From JBEICQ01 sp046297395 (GTDB taxonomy: Bacteria; Bacteroidota; Bacteroidia; UBA4408), in assembly GCA_046297395.1 (NCBI GenBank), contig JBKCNM010000089.1:29925-93924 (forward strand): a DNA stretch of 64,000 nt, in the 5' to 3' direction. Positions 18,479 to 27,194 of the stretch are shown in pieces. The notes beneath the pieces are model-generated. The model was not told the DNA's origin. It saw nothing but the letters and a program-made list of their open reading frames with translations, and ran no database searches. The translations under genes were made by a program, and so were the position numbers. The stretch's first letter is position 1. Every line of letters begins with the position of its first letter.

Positions 18479-20095
18479 TTATTTTTTTTGCAAAAGATAG
18501 CGGTGCTGCAAAGTTTTATCTCTCTCCTTATCCAAGAGAAATCGGGCTTTGAGTCTGCTCACCGGAAAATCGGGCATGTTTAAGCGCAAGGTCCAATTGC
18601 CCATGGCCAGCAGTGAATCTCCGCAGGCAGATGAGGCATATAACCAATCTCCCGAATTTGCATCCTTCAAAGTTTTTGAGAGGGTCTGACTATAAAAATC
18701 AAGCGCATGACCGGAAGCGGCGAGCAAAAAAACTTTTTCCCCGGTTTGTCTTTTCTTTTTCAAGTATTTACCGGCAAGCGAGGAGGATTGATAGACAAGC
18801 AACGAGGGGTAAAACCAAACAGACATGATGAGTCCGAAACCAAGTAAGGAAACAAAAAGCGTTTGATAAAGCCATTTTTTTTGATAAACCATATACAGGC
18901 ATGAAAAGAGTACCACTGCATACAACATCCAGGGCAAGGCGTCTGCATCATAGGAACGTAATAAAGCCAGCGGTGGCATCACCAGAAAGATGACCAACAA
19001 ATACAACAGAAAAAACCGCATTCCATTTTTTCCTACCAAATGTTCTGCATGATGCGCAATGAGCACTGAACAGGCAGGAAAAAGCGGAAAAACATAATGA
19101 GGCAATTTGTAATTCGAGATGGAGAACCCAATGATGCCAACAGAAAACAATGCCATGGTGATATACTCCGTTTGATGAAAGAAAAGGTTTTTCTTAAGAA
19201 TAATCCTGAGAAAAATGGGCCAGAACAGGAAACACCAGGGAGCAAAATCCCATCCCATCCTCCGCAAAACAAAGTACCATGGGGAATGATTGCTCCAGTA
19301 AATATCGCCGGTGAGCCTTCCGAAACTTTGGGTATAAAAGAAAAACTCCAATCCGGAAGGTCCTTTCAATCCGTACACTTCCTTCTCGGGATGCAGGTCG
19401 AATTGCAGATAGAGACCGATGCACATGGGCAAAAGGAGTAAAAAGACCATCGGAAAAAAAAGCAGCACGCGAGGATGCATGATGATTTTTACCTGCTTTT
19501 TCATCCACAGATGGAAACCAAGAGCCATGATGGGCAAAACAAATCCGATTGGGCCTTTGGTGAGCAAGGCAGCAGAGATACCCAGTGAAAAAAGGATGAC
19601 AGAGGTCAGGCTTTTTCGGTGAAAGAAAACAGATCCCTGCCAAATGGCAAACATGATTCCGGCAGACAAGAGACCTTCCATTTTCACATCATTGCTCATG
19701 AGAAACCAAGCCTGACAAGTACCCAAAATCAATACTGCTCTTCGAGCGGTTTGCTCATTGTACCATAGCAGGCAAAATTGGTAAAGTGAAAAGAGTGTGA
19801 TGAGCAAAGAGAAGAATCCGGGTAACTTGTAAGCGAAGGCAGAAGAGCCAAAGATTGACATACTGATGGCACTGCACCAGAACAGCAAGGGAGGTTTATC
19901 GAGGTAATCTTCGCCTCGGTGATGCACCTGCAGAAATGATTTTGTGGTGAGCATTTCATGGCTGATAGATGCGTATTGGGCAGCATCCACTTCCATCACA
20001 TCCAAACGAAGATTAAGCAGATAAACCATGACAATGCCTGCCAATATGAGGCGAAACGCCTTGGCGCTTATCGAAAAATCTATGGGGTTCATCAT
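18479..20095 (-). CDS. GT39/ArnT-like membrane glycosyltransferase
   Basis: 538 residues from the ATG at 20095 (a second ATG follows at 20092). The first periplasmic loop holds DVMEVDAAQYASIS, and HRGEDYLDKPPLLFW follows, both diagnostic of the ArnT/PMT (GT39) family that moves sugars from polyprenyl-phosphate donors to lipid A or protein. About ten to twelve membrane helices follow, then a soluble C-terminal periplasmic region of about 130 residues. It should act at the outer face of the inner membrane. Acceptor and sugar are not determinable. It lies 81 bp downstream of recG on the same strand and may be co-transcribed. Confidence 0.88.
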   Translation of the reverse strand: MMNPIDFSISAKAFRLILAGIVMVYLLNLRLDVMEVDAAQYASISHEMLTTKSFLQVHHRGEDYLDKPPLLFWCSAISMSIFGSSAFAYKLPGFFSLLITLFSLYQFCLLWYNEQTARRAVLILGTCQAWFLMSNDVKMEGLLSAGIMFAIWQGSVFFHRKSLTSVILFSLGISAALLTKGPIGFVLPIMALGFHLWMKKQVKIIMHPRVLLFFPMVFLLLLPMCIGLYLQFDLHPEKEVYGLKGPSGLEFFFYTQSFGRLTGDIYWSNHSPWYFVLRRMGWDFAPWCFLFWPIFLRIILKKNLFFHQTEYITMALFSVGIIGFSISNYKLPHYVFPLFPACSVLIAHHAEHLVGKNGMRFFLLYLLVIFLVMPPLALLRSYDADALPWMLYAVVLFSCLYMVYQKKWLYQTLFVSLLGFGLIMSVWFYPSLLVYQSSSLAGKYLKKKRQTGEKVFLLAASGHALDFYSQTLSKTLKDANSGDWLYASSACGDSLLAMGNWTLRLNMPDFPVSRLKARFLLDKERDKTLQHRYLLQKK

Positions 20096-20176
20096 GTGCG
20101 AAAGTAGAAAACTTTCCGGCGCACATCGGGCGCTGATTTGTTCACACAATATTGTTCTTTCAATTGATGTAGACGA

Positions 20177-22282
20177 CTAGCTAACTCGGCTCCAAAGCAA
20201 TCTGCCGTTCTCCTGTGTTTTCAGATGCAGGAGCAGGGACTGATGTTCGGGATGTTGCAGCATGGGATCGTTGGCAAGCAGTGCTCTTGCCACCTCGCGG
20301 GATTGCGCAATAAGCTCTCCATCTTTAGACAAATCACAAAGCTTCAGGTCAACAGCTCCGCTTTGTCTTGTCCCCTGCATGTCGCCCGGACCGCGAAGGG
20401 CAAGATCGGTTTCGGCAATTTCAAAACCATCGTTAGTTCTTACCATGGTTTCAATCCGTTTGCGGGCATCAGGATTGAGTTTATCGGAAGTAAGAAGAAT
20501 GCAATAAGATTGATTTCCTCCCCTTCCAACGCGACCTCTCAACTGATGTAACTGAGAAAGGCCAAACTTCTCTGCGCTTTCTATCACCATCACCGTTGCG
20601 TTCGGAACATTTACTCCCACCTCAATTACAGTGGTGGCCACCATGATTTGTGTTTCCCCGGAAGCAAATCTTTGCATCTCAAAATCCTTGTCGGCAGATT
20701 TCATTCTTCCATGCAAAATACCCACCCTGTAAACAGGCGGAGGGAACGCTCTTACCACACTCTCGTATCCATCCATCAGATCTTTAAAATCCAGTTTTTC
20801 TGATTCTTCAATCAGGGGATAAACGATGTATGCCTGTCTTCCTTGTTCAATTTGCTGCTTGATGAATCCAAATACCGAGAGCCTATGGGCATCATATCGA
20901 TGTGAGGTGATGATGGGTTTTCTGCCTCCCGGCATTTCATCGATCACGGATGTATCCAGGTCGCCATACATGGTCATTGCCAGCGTGCGCGGAATAGGCG
21001 TGGCCGTCATCACCAGTACATGCGGAAACACATCGTTTTTCTGCCATAGTTTACTTCTCTGCTCTACCCCAAAACGGTGTTGTTCATCGATAATTACCAG
21101 GCCGAGGTTCTGAAACTTTACCTGTTCTTCAATCAAGGCATGCGTACCTATGAGCATGTTTAACATCCCGTTGTCGAGCAGAAGTTGCAGTTGAGGTCGT
21201 GCTTGCGGCTTGGTACTGCCGGTAAGCAGTCCCGTTTGGACCGGCATCTTAGACAGCAGTTCCCGGAAGGTATGAAAATGTTGTGTTGCCAATATTTCTG
21301 TTGGTGCCATCAGTGCACACTGGAAACCATTGTCGATGGCGATGAGCATACACATGAGGGCGACCAGCGTTTTACCGCTTCCCACATCGCCTTGCAGCAG
21401 GCGGTTCATCTGCCTGCCGGAACCCATGTCGGAGCGGATTTCACGGATTACTCTTTTCTGCGCTTCTGTGAGCGGAAATGGTAGATGTTCATGATAAAAA
21501 GTGTGGAAGACCTCGCCTACTTTGTCGAATACAAAACCTTTGTTTTGATACAAGCGAATCTGTCGTGACCTCAGCATCCGCAGCTGAACCATAAACAACT
21601 CTTCAAACTTGAGTCGATGGATGGCCTGGTTCAATTGTGCCTGATCTTTTGGAAAGTGCATCCATAAAAAAGCTTCTTTTCTTGGGCAAAGACCCATTGA
21701 ACTGATGACGCCGGCGGGCAGAATCTCCGGAATGGCATGCTGCACAATCTCCAGCAGCGTTTGCACCACACGGGCGATTCCCTTGCTGTCCAACCCTCTT
21801 GCTTTTAGCTTCTCTCCCGAGGGGTACATCGGTTCAAACTTGGAAAGGGTATGCATCATCTCGGGCTGGTAAATTTCCAACTCCGGGTGGGTAAATGAGT
21901 AGCTTCCTTTAAAGAGTGCAGGTTTTCCGAAGACGAGGTATTTTTTTCCAATGGACACCGATGAGCTGATCCATTTGAGCCCCTGAAACCATACGAGCTC
22001 AACCATTCCGGATGCATCAGCCAGTGTAGCAACCAATCGTCTTGCCCGTTTGTGGCCTACTTCATTTACTTCTACAATGGTTCCACAAATCTGCACCCAT
22101 TGCATGTCTTCCGTTATTTCAGAAATTCCATATACCCTGGTTTTGTCGATGTAGCGGTAGGGAAAATACTGAAGCAGGTCGGCGTAAGTAAAAATTTGCA
22201 AATGGGTTTTAAAGGCTTCGCCTCTTTGCGGGCCTACGCCTTTGAGGTACTCTATAGGGGTAGACAAGAGGTCTTTGTTCAT
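20177..22282 (-). CDS. recG: ATP-dependent DNA helicase RecG
   Basis: 701 residues, full length. RecG remodels stalled forks and Holliday junctions. The order is the N-terminal wedge/OB domain (residues to about 270), then helicase domain 1 with Walker A GDVGSGKT and the DEQHRFG motif II region, VMTATPIPRTL motif III, and helicase domain 2 with HGRMKSADKD and QLRGRVGRGG. Its ATG at 22282 directly abuts the gmk stop, so the two are likely translated from one message. DUF3078, gmk and recG form one leftward unit. Confidence 0.98.
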   Translation of the reverse strand: MNKDLLSTPIEYLKGVGPQRGEAFKTHLQIFTYADLLQYFPYRYIDKTRVYGISEITEDMQWVQICGTIVEVNEVGHKRARRLVATLADASGMVELVWFQGLKWISSSVSIGKKYLVFGKPALFKGSYSFTHPELEIYQPEMMHTLSKFEPMYPSGEKLKARGLDSKGIARVVQTLLEIVQHAIPEILPAGVISSMGLCPRKEAFLWMHFPKDQAQLNQAIHRLKFEELFMVQLRMLRSRQIRLYQNKGFVFDKVGEVFHTFYHEHLPFPLTEAQKRVIREIRSDMGSGRQMNRLLQGDVGSGKTLVALMCMLIAIDNGFQCALMAPTEILATQHFHTFRELLSKMPVQTGLLTGSTKPQARPQLQLLLDNGMLNMLIGTHALIEEQVKFQNLGLVIIDEQHRFGVEQRSKLWQKNDVFPHVLVMTATPIPRTLAMTMYGDLDTSVIDEMPGGRKPIITSHRYDAHRLSVFGFIKQQIEQGRQAYIVYPLIEESEKLDFKDLMDGYESVVRAFPPPVYRVGILHGRMKSADKDFEMQRFASGETQIMVATTVIEVGVNVPNATVMVIESAEKFGLSQLHQLRGRVGRGGNQSYCILLTSDKLNPDARKRIETMVRTNDGFEIAETDLALRGPGDMQGTRQSGAVDLKLCDLSKDGELIAQSREVARALLANDPMLQHPEHQSLLLHLKTQENGRLLWSRVS

Positions 22283-22855
22283 TCACATCTCCTGCGAAAG
22301 TAAGAAATCTGCAATCATCTGTGCAGCTTCTTCCAAGGTCTGACTGAGGTTTTCATTCAGAAGAATGTTATCGAATGAAGGTGCAAATTGCATCTCGGAG
22401 GATGCTTTCGCTATGCGTGTAGCAATCTTTTCTTCTGATTCTGTTTTCCGCTCCCTCAACCTGTTTTCAATGATTTCCAGGGAGGGGGCTTTTACAAATA
22501 CTGCGAGTGCATCATTGCCCAGTTTTTCCTTGAGACGCAAACCTCCCACCACATCCACATCAAAAATAGCCACCCTTCCGGACGACCAGATGGATTCTAC
22601 TTCTGAGTGCAAAGTCCCGTAAAAGTTACCTGCATATACCTCCTCATACTCCAAAAATTGACCTTTCTTAATGGCTTCTAAAAAATCGGGGGTGCTCATG
22701 AAATGATAGTCCTTTCCTTGTGTTTCTCCTTCCCTCATAGGCCTGTTGGTTGCAGATACCGAAAACTTCAATACCGGATACTTGCGCAACATGGCATGCA
22801 CAATGGTGGTTTTGCCGGCACCGGAGGGAGCAGAGAAAATAATGGACTTACCCAT
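22283..22855 (-). CDS. gmk: guanylate kinase
   Basis: 190 residues. Guanylate kinase phosphorylates GMP to GDP. The P-loop SAPSGAGKTT is at residues 8-17; the GMP-binding block follows with SVSATNRPMREGE and KDYHFMS, then FLEYEEVYAGNFYGT and VAIFDVDVVGG. All family blocks are intact. It starts 5 bp after the DUF3078 stop and ends directly against recG. With purL and guaA this is the third purine-route gene in the window, all in separate operons. Confidence 0.98.
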   Translation of the reverse strand: MGKSIIFSAPSGAGKTTIVHAMLRKYPVLKFSVSATNRPMREGETQGKDYHFMSTPDFLEAIKKGQFLEYEEVYAGNFYGTLHSEVESIWSSGRVAIFDVDVVGGLRLKEKLGNDALAVFVKAPSLEIIENRLRERKTESEEKIATRIAKASSEMQFAPSFDNILLNENLSQTLEEAAQMIADFLLSQEM

Positions 22856-22860
22856 GCTTA

Positions 22861-23841
22861 TTAAAACTTATAGGAAAACCCGAGCCCTAAGATATTTTTC
22901 AATTGAATCCCTTTGCCGGATTTCACTACACGGCCTTTGAGCAAGCCATTCGCATCGAGTTCATAAGCTGTTTTTTGAGGAACCAGAATATCATCGTCAT
23001 ACACGAGTTGTCCGATAACAGATGCACCAATGTATTTGCTCACTTTCATCAGAAGGTTCCAAGTGAGGTTTACATCAACATTCCTGCGATTGTCTTTTCT
23101 TTTGTCGGTGTAGTTATTATAGAGTCTCAGATTGGTAACAAGATCTACATTCTTAAATACCTCTTTTTTGTTGAAGTTTACTTCCATGGAGGCTCCGAAC
23201 TCAGGACGAAATTTCTGTCCGGTTCCTGCAATCAGATTTCCGGATGCATCTTTTTGAGCACCTTCGACGCCAAACAATCCTTGGTCAGCCAGATTTTGCA
23301 GCCTTACATAGGTATAGCGACCGGCAGCAGGAGACAAAAATACTTCGAAGTACTCAACCGGTTTCCATTTAAAGCCCAGGGCTATGGTAACAAATACCGG
23401 GGCAAGAAAATGAGACTGTACATTCACAAAATCCGGAGCAATAAAACCTTTGTCAAACTGAGAGAGTAGATTGGCACTTACGGAATAGTAAAATTTCTTT
23501 TGGGCTTTCAGGTCAAACCTCGAATCAAGCTGTATACGATCTTCGTTTTTTAACCAAAAATTATCAACCTGGTTTACTGCACCTATGTTAAAGTTTCTGA
23601 TGGTGCCATAAGAAAGATTCAGTTCATTTTTCCATGTCTTTTTGCCATCATTATACTTTGCATACCCATTAAAAATGGCGGAAAAGGCCACATTGCTCTG
23701 ACCCCCGGGGGCCCACTGGTAAAAAGTTCCCTGGTTGAAATTCAGAGAGGCGAATCCGCCTCTTTTCCAGGTTGTATCCGGCTCGGCAAGCAAGTTTAAA
23801 GAGCACATCACAAAAAGAAAAGCAAAGATTGTTTGTTTCAT
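22861..23841 (-). CDS. DUF3078 outer-membrane beta-barrel-like protein
   Basis: 326 residues from the ATG at 23841, two codons inside a possible GTG start at 23847. A signal peptide ends near LLAEPDTTWKRGG. The mature protein alternates aromatic and polar residues with repeated short beta-strand patterns and ends in Phe (FSYKF), as outer-membrane barrels do. The block GGFASLNFNQGTFYQWAPGG is characteristic of DUF3078, a Bacteroidota-specific family of unknown function. It heads the gmk-recG unit. A structural barrel or small porin is likely; no substrate is suggested. Confidence 0.88.
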   Translation of the reverse strand: MKQTIFAFLFVMCSLNLLAEPDTTWKRGGFASLNFNQGTFYQWAPGGQSNVAFSAIFNGYAKYNDGKKTWKNELNLSYGTIRNFNIGAVNQVDNFWLKNEDRIQLDSRFDLKAQKKFYYSVSANLLSQFDKGFIAPDFVNVQSHFLAPVFVTIALGFKWKPVEYFEVFLSPAAGRYTYVRLQNLADQGLFGVEGAQKDASGNLIAGTGQKFRPEFGASMEVNFNKKEVFKNVDLVTNLRLYNNYTDKRKDNRRNVDVNLTWNLLMKVSKYIGASVIGQLVYDDDILVPQKTAYELDANGLLKGRVVKSGKGIQLKNILGLGFSYKF

Positions 23842-23928
23842 AGTCACATCATTTATGGTGGGGAAAGGTAAATGTTTTTTATAAATCTAAACTTATCCGG
23901 TGAACCTAAATCAACTAATTTCGCATAC

Positions 23929-24351
23929 ATGGAAACATGGGTGTTATACGCATTGATATCGATGGCTTTTGCCGGACTTACCAGTGTTCTTGCTAAATTC
24001 GGAATGGGTGAATTGCCCTCGGATCTGGCCCTTGTCATAAGAACTTCTGTGGTGTTCAGCCTGGTTTTAGCGCATGCTTTTATACTTCATCCCATCAAAC
24101 AATTGGGGGCAGTTTCCATTAAATCATTGGTCTTTCTCTCCCTATCAGGGCTCACCACAGCCTTTTCATGGATTTTTTATTACCGTGCCATCCAATCAGG
24201 TAAGGTAAGCGTAGTTGCCACCATAGACAAAGGGTCCATTCTCGTAACCATCCTTTTATCTGCATTATTTCTGCATGAACAAATAACAGTGCGTACCTTG
24301 CTGGCGGTTCTTCTTATAATGGCGGGACTCATCCTACTTATTAAAACCTAA
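23929..24351 (+). CDS. single-domain EamA family transporter
   Basis: 140 residues from the ATG at 23929 (METWVLYALI); a frame extending to 23872 is non-coding-like. Four to five membrane helices form one EamA domain with LARFGMGE-like and FYRAIQSGKVSVVATID segments and the C-terminal LFLHEQITVRTLLAVLLIMAGL signature split across helices 4 and 5. Typical EamA proteins carry two such domains; a half-size form should dimerise, like small multidrug resistance proteins. The exported metabolite is unknown. First gene of the rightward run, 3 bp from the lipid-kinase homologue. Confidence 0.88.
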   Translation: METWVLYALISMAFAGLTSVLAKFGMGELPSDLALVIRTSVVFSLVLAHAFILHPIKQLGAVSIKSLVFLSLSGLTTAFSWIFYYRAIQSGKVSVVATIDKGSILVTILLSALFLHEQITVRTLLAVLLIMAGLILLIKT

Positions 24352-24353
24352 AA

Positions 24354-25235
24354 ATGAATCACGCCAAAACCTGTATTGTTGTTGAGGATGCTTTGCTCAA
24401 CATTTCAAAAGCTTCCTTTGAAGAGAGCGTGCATAAACACCTCAAGAAAGATTATTTCCACTACCATATTGTTTATTGCGAGGATTTAAGTTCCGCAAAA
24501 AAAACCGTTGAAGAATGTGTTCGAGATCACTATGATTTTGTCATCATTGGTGGTGGGAATGCCTTTATTAACAGGCTTGCCGGCTTGCTTGTAAGAAAAC
24601 AAACCTGTATGGGTATTCTCCCGCTTGGGAGCTTAAACGGACTGGCATCACACCTGAAAGTGAATTATCCTCTGTTGGAAGATTCCTTTGAATCAATCAA
24701 CAGAAGAACCATCAAGCAAATAGATACAGCAAGCCTCAACGAGCGTTTCTTTGTGAACATCGCCGGGCTTGGCTTAGATGCTTCCCTTGTGAGAAAATTT
24801 GAACACAGCAAGATACCAAGCGGATTTTCGTTGTTATTCTCAGTACTTGCTGAATACAGAAAAGCAAAAAACCACAGGGTAAGAGTGCTCACGGATGAAG
24901 AGGAATACTCCGGGTCGGTATTTTGGCTGGTCATTACCAATGGCAAACAATACGGAGACCGCTTGTATATCAATCCAAGGGCATCTATTTCCGACGGCAT
25001 GCTTGAAGTGTGTTTATTCAAGAAACCCGACTGGTTTGAACTTCCTTTTTTTATCTGGAACCTCATCAGAAAAAATGATTTCTCTGAAAGCCGCATGATC
25101 CGCTTGCGCGCAAAAGAATTCTATATTGAAAACAGTTTCCCCTATCTTCAAATGGATGGAATATTGCTGGATGCACCCGCAGAAATAAGGGTTGCGGCAG
25201 ATCCACAATCACTGAGAATACTTGTGAACAAATGA
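24354..25235 (+). CDS. diacylglycerol kinase-family protein with altered GGDGT motif
   Basis: 293 residues with the DAGK/LCB5/YegS fold: an N-terminal alpha-beta nucleotide-binding lobe and a C-terminal beta-sandwich lobe. The second conserved block is recognisable as GILPLGSLNGLASHL, equivalent to the usual PxGTxNDxAR. The first block reads GGGNAFIN where family members have GGDGTxN, so the acidic residue used for ATP and metal handling is missing or shifted. The usual reaction is ATP-dependent phosphorylation of diacylglycerol or a related lipid at the membrane; activity here is uncertain. It sits between the EamA gene and the SUI1 gene, overlapping the latter in an ATGA junction. Confidence 0.85.
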   Translation: MNHAKTCIVVEDALLNISKASFEESVHKHLKKDYFHYHIVYCEDLSSAKKTVEECVRDHYDFVIIGGGNAFINRLAGLLVRKQTCMGILPLGSLNGLASHLKVNYPLLEDSFESINRRTIKQIDTASLNERFFVNIAGLGLDASLVRKFEHSKIPSGFSLLFSVLAEYRKAKNHRVRVLTDEEEYSGSVFWLVITNGKQYGDRLYINPRASISDGMLEVCLFKKPDWFELPFFIWNLIRKNDFSESRMIRLRAKEFYIENSFPYLQMDGILLDAPAEIRVAADPQSLRILVNK

Positions 25236-25585
25236 AAAAAACAAACAAGAGCAACAATCTTCAAAGTCTCGGAAACATGGTGTATTCCACCAACCGTGAA
25301 TGGACACCGCCCGAGGAAGAAAATGAAACTGCTTCGGAAATCATACCCGGTAAACAATTGCTGTATATCGGCAGGCAGTCTAAACAGCGGGCCGGCAAAA
25401 CTGTTACACTGGTCAGTGGATTTAAAGGTACAGAAGAAGCGCTTGGTGAATTGTGTACCACGCTAAAAAAAAGATGCGGAATTGGCGGGAGTTCAAAGGA
25501 TGGTGAGATCATCCTTCAGGGTGATTGTCGTGAAAAAACAAAAATCATCCTGGAAGAATTGGGCTATAAAACGCGGCTCAAATAG
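25232..25585 (+). CDS. SUI1/eIF1-like translation factor (YciH family)
   Basis: 117 residues. After a charged N-terminal half of low conservation, the C-terminal 65 residues form the SUI1 domain, with RAGKTVTLVSGF, the helix LGELCTTLKKRCGIGGSSKDGEI split over the conserved GxGG turn, and the QGDCREKTKIILEELGY ending. In archaea and eukaryotes the relative eIF1 monitors start-codon choice; bacterial YciH acts on the 30S subunit with a modest role. It is translationally coupled to the preceding lipid-kinase homologue through an ATGA overlap and ends 59 bp before guaA. Confidence 0.92.
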   Translation: MKKTNKSNNLQSLGNMVYSTNREWTPPEEENETASEIIPGKQLLYIGRQSKQRAGKTVTLVSGFKGTEEALGELCTTLKKRCGIGGSSKDGEIILQGDCREKTKIILEELGYKTRLK

Positions 25586-25609
25586 TCCTAAAAAATTGCT
25601 TGCTCGGAC

Positions 25610-25640
25610 TTGGCTGATCCCAATATTTAGGGTAATTTCG
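25610..25640 (+). promoter_or_regulatory. putative sigma-A promoter of guaA
   Basis: TTG at 25610-25612 and TAATTTCG at 25633-25640, separated by 20 bases, fit the Bacteroidota -33/-7 pattern with one mismatch from TAnnTTTG. The -7 box ends 4 bases before the GTG start at 25645, so the transcript could begin at or next to the start codon. Confidence 0.45.
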
Positions 25641-25644
25641 CAAG

Positions 25645-27192
25645 GTGCATCAAACCATCTACATTTTTGATTTTGGGTCTCAGTATACCCAGCTTATCGC
25701 CCGCAGAATAAGAGAAGCAGGAGTATATTGTGAAATCCATCCTTACCACGCAGCCGATAAACTTTTAGCCGGTATTGGGCAGCACGAATCTGCCGGCATT
25801 CGCGGAATCATTTTTTCCGGCAGTCCTTTTTCTGTAAACGACAGCCACTCTCCCCTTGTTGAATCAAAAAACCTCTTCGGGAAAATACCCATACTTGGTA
25901 TTTGTTACGGTGCGCAAATGATGGCCAAGGAAACAGGTGGCAGTGTTCAAAAATCAGATCACAGAGAATATGGTCGGTCTGAACTTATCATGCTGGAGCA
26001 GGATGCGCTATTCTCCAACATGAGCGACCCTCAGATATGGATGAGTCATGGTGACAGTATTCTTAAGCTTTCCGATGATTTTATCATCCTGGCAAAAACA
26101 AGAGACATCCCTGTGGCTGCATACAAACACAAAGCTCATCCTGTGTATGGTGTGCAGTTTCACCCGGAAGTAACCCACAGCCACAGTGGAGCTACACTCA
26201 TACGAAACTTTATCATTGACATCTGTGCTTGCAGGGGCGATTGGAGTCCGGCTGCTTTTGTGGAAGAAAGTATCGAAAAAATAAAGCAAATCGCCGGCAA
26301 AGAAAAAGTTGTTTTAGGACTCTCGGGGGGAGTGGATTCAACAGTTGCTGCCTTCCTGCTTCACAAAGCCATTGGTGAGCAATTGCATTGTCTGTTTATT
26401 GACAACGGATTGTTACGCAAAGATGAATTCAAGCAGATCCTCGACGATTATGCCCATCTCGGATTAAACATCAAAGGCATTGATGCCACCTCTGAATTTT
26501 ATGCAGCACTCTCGGGCAAATCCGATCCGGAAGAAAAAAGAAAAGCCATTGGAAATACTTTTATCAGTGTATTTGAAAAGGAAGCGCATGCCATTCAACA
26601 TGTCAGCTTCCTTGCACAGGGTACCATCTATCCTGATGTAATCGAATCGGTGTCGGTGAAAGGCCCTTCTGCTACCATCAAAAGTCATCATAATGTAGGT
26701 GGATTGCCCGAAAAAATGAATCTGAAGCTGATTGAACCACTCAATACCTTGTTCAAAGATGAGGTACGAAAAGTTGGTGCATTTCTGGGGGTTCCCCATC
26801 ATATGGTACACAGACATCCTTTTCCCGGCCCGGGTTTAGCCATTCGCATCCTCGATGAAATCACAGCCGAAAAAGTAAAAACATTGCAGGAGGCAGACAA
26901 CATTTTTATCGGGGCACTCAGAAAATCCGGCTGGTATGATAAAGTGTGGCAGGCAGGTGCCATTTTGCTTCCGGTAAAAAGCGTAGGGGTGATGGGAGAT
27001 GAAAGAACCTATGAGAATACCATTGCACTGAGAGCTGTTCATTCTACGGATGGCATGACCGCAGACTGGGTGCATCTGCCCTACGACCTTTTGTCGGAAA
27101 TTTCCACCCAAATCATCAACCGCGTAAAAGGAGTGAACAGGGTTGTTTATGACATCAGCTCCAAACCCCCTGCTACCATTGAATGGGAATAA
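25645..27192 (+). CDS. guaA: GMP synthase (glutamine-hydrolysing)
   Basis: 515 residues starting at a GTG codon (25645); the product begins MHQTIYIFDFGSQYTQ, the normal family N-terminus, so the GTG is well supported. The N-terminal class I glutamine amidotransferase domain has ILGICYGAQ with the nucleophilic Cys and HPEV with the catalytic His. The ATP pyrophosphatase domain follows with the PP-loop GLSGGVDST, and the dimerisation domain has HRHPFPGPGLAIRI. The enzyme converts XMP to GMP. It has a likely promoter of its own at 25610-25640, and the LysM gene follows after 2 bp. Confidence 0.98.
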   Translation: MHQTIYIFDFGSQYTQLIARRIREAGVYCEIHPYHAADKLLAGIGQHESAGIRGIIFSGSPFSVNDSHSPLVESKNLFGKIPILGICYGAQMMAKETGGSVQKSDHREYGRSELIMLEQDALFSNMSDPQIWMSHGDSILKLSDDFIILAKTRDIPVAAYKHKAHPVYGVQFHPEVTHSHSGATLIRNFIIDICACRGDWSPAAFVEESIEKIKQIAGKEKVVLGLSGGVDSTVAAFLLHKAIGEQLHCLFIDNGLLRKDEFKQILDDYAHLGLNIKGIDATSEFYAALSGKSDPEEKRKAIGNTFISVFEKEAHAIQHVSFLAQGTIYPDVIESVSVKGPSATIKSHHNVGGLPEKMNLKLIEPLNTLFKDEVRKVGAFLGVPHHMVHRHPFPGPGLAIRILDEITAEKVKTLQEADNIFIGALRKSGWYDKVWQAGAILLPVKSVGVMGDERTYENTIALRAVHSTDGMTADWVHLPYDLLSEISTQIINRVKGVNRVVYDISSKPPATIEWE

Positions 27193-27194
27193 AC

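Noticed and set aside
22903..23469. 188-codon plus-strand frame antisense to the DUF3078 gene
   Set aside because: Fully inside a well-supported barrel gene on the other strand; the product lacks any recognisable motif.
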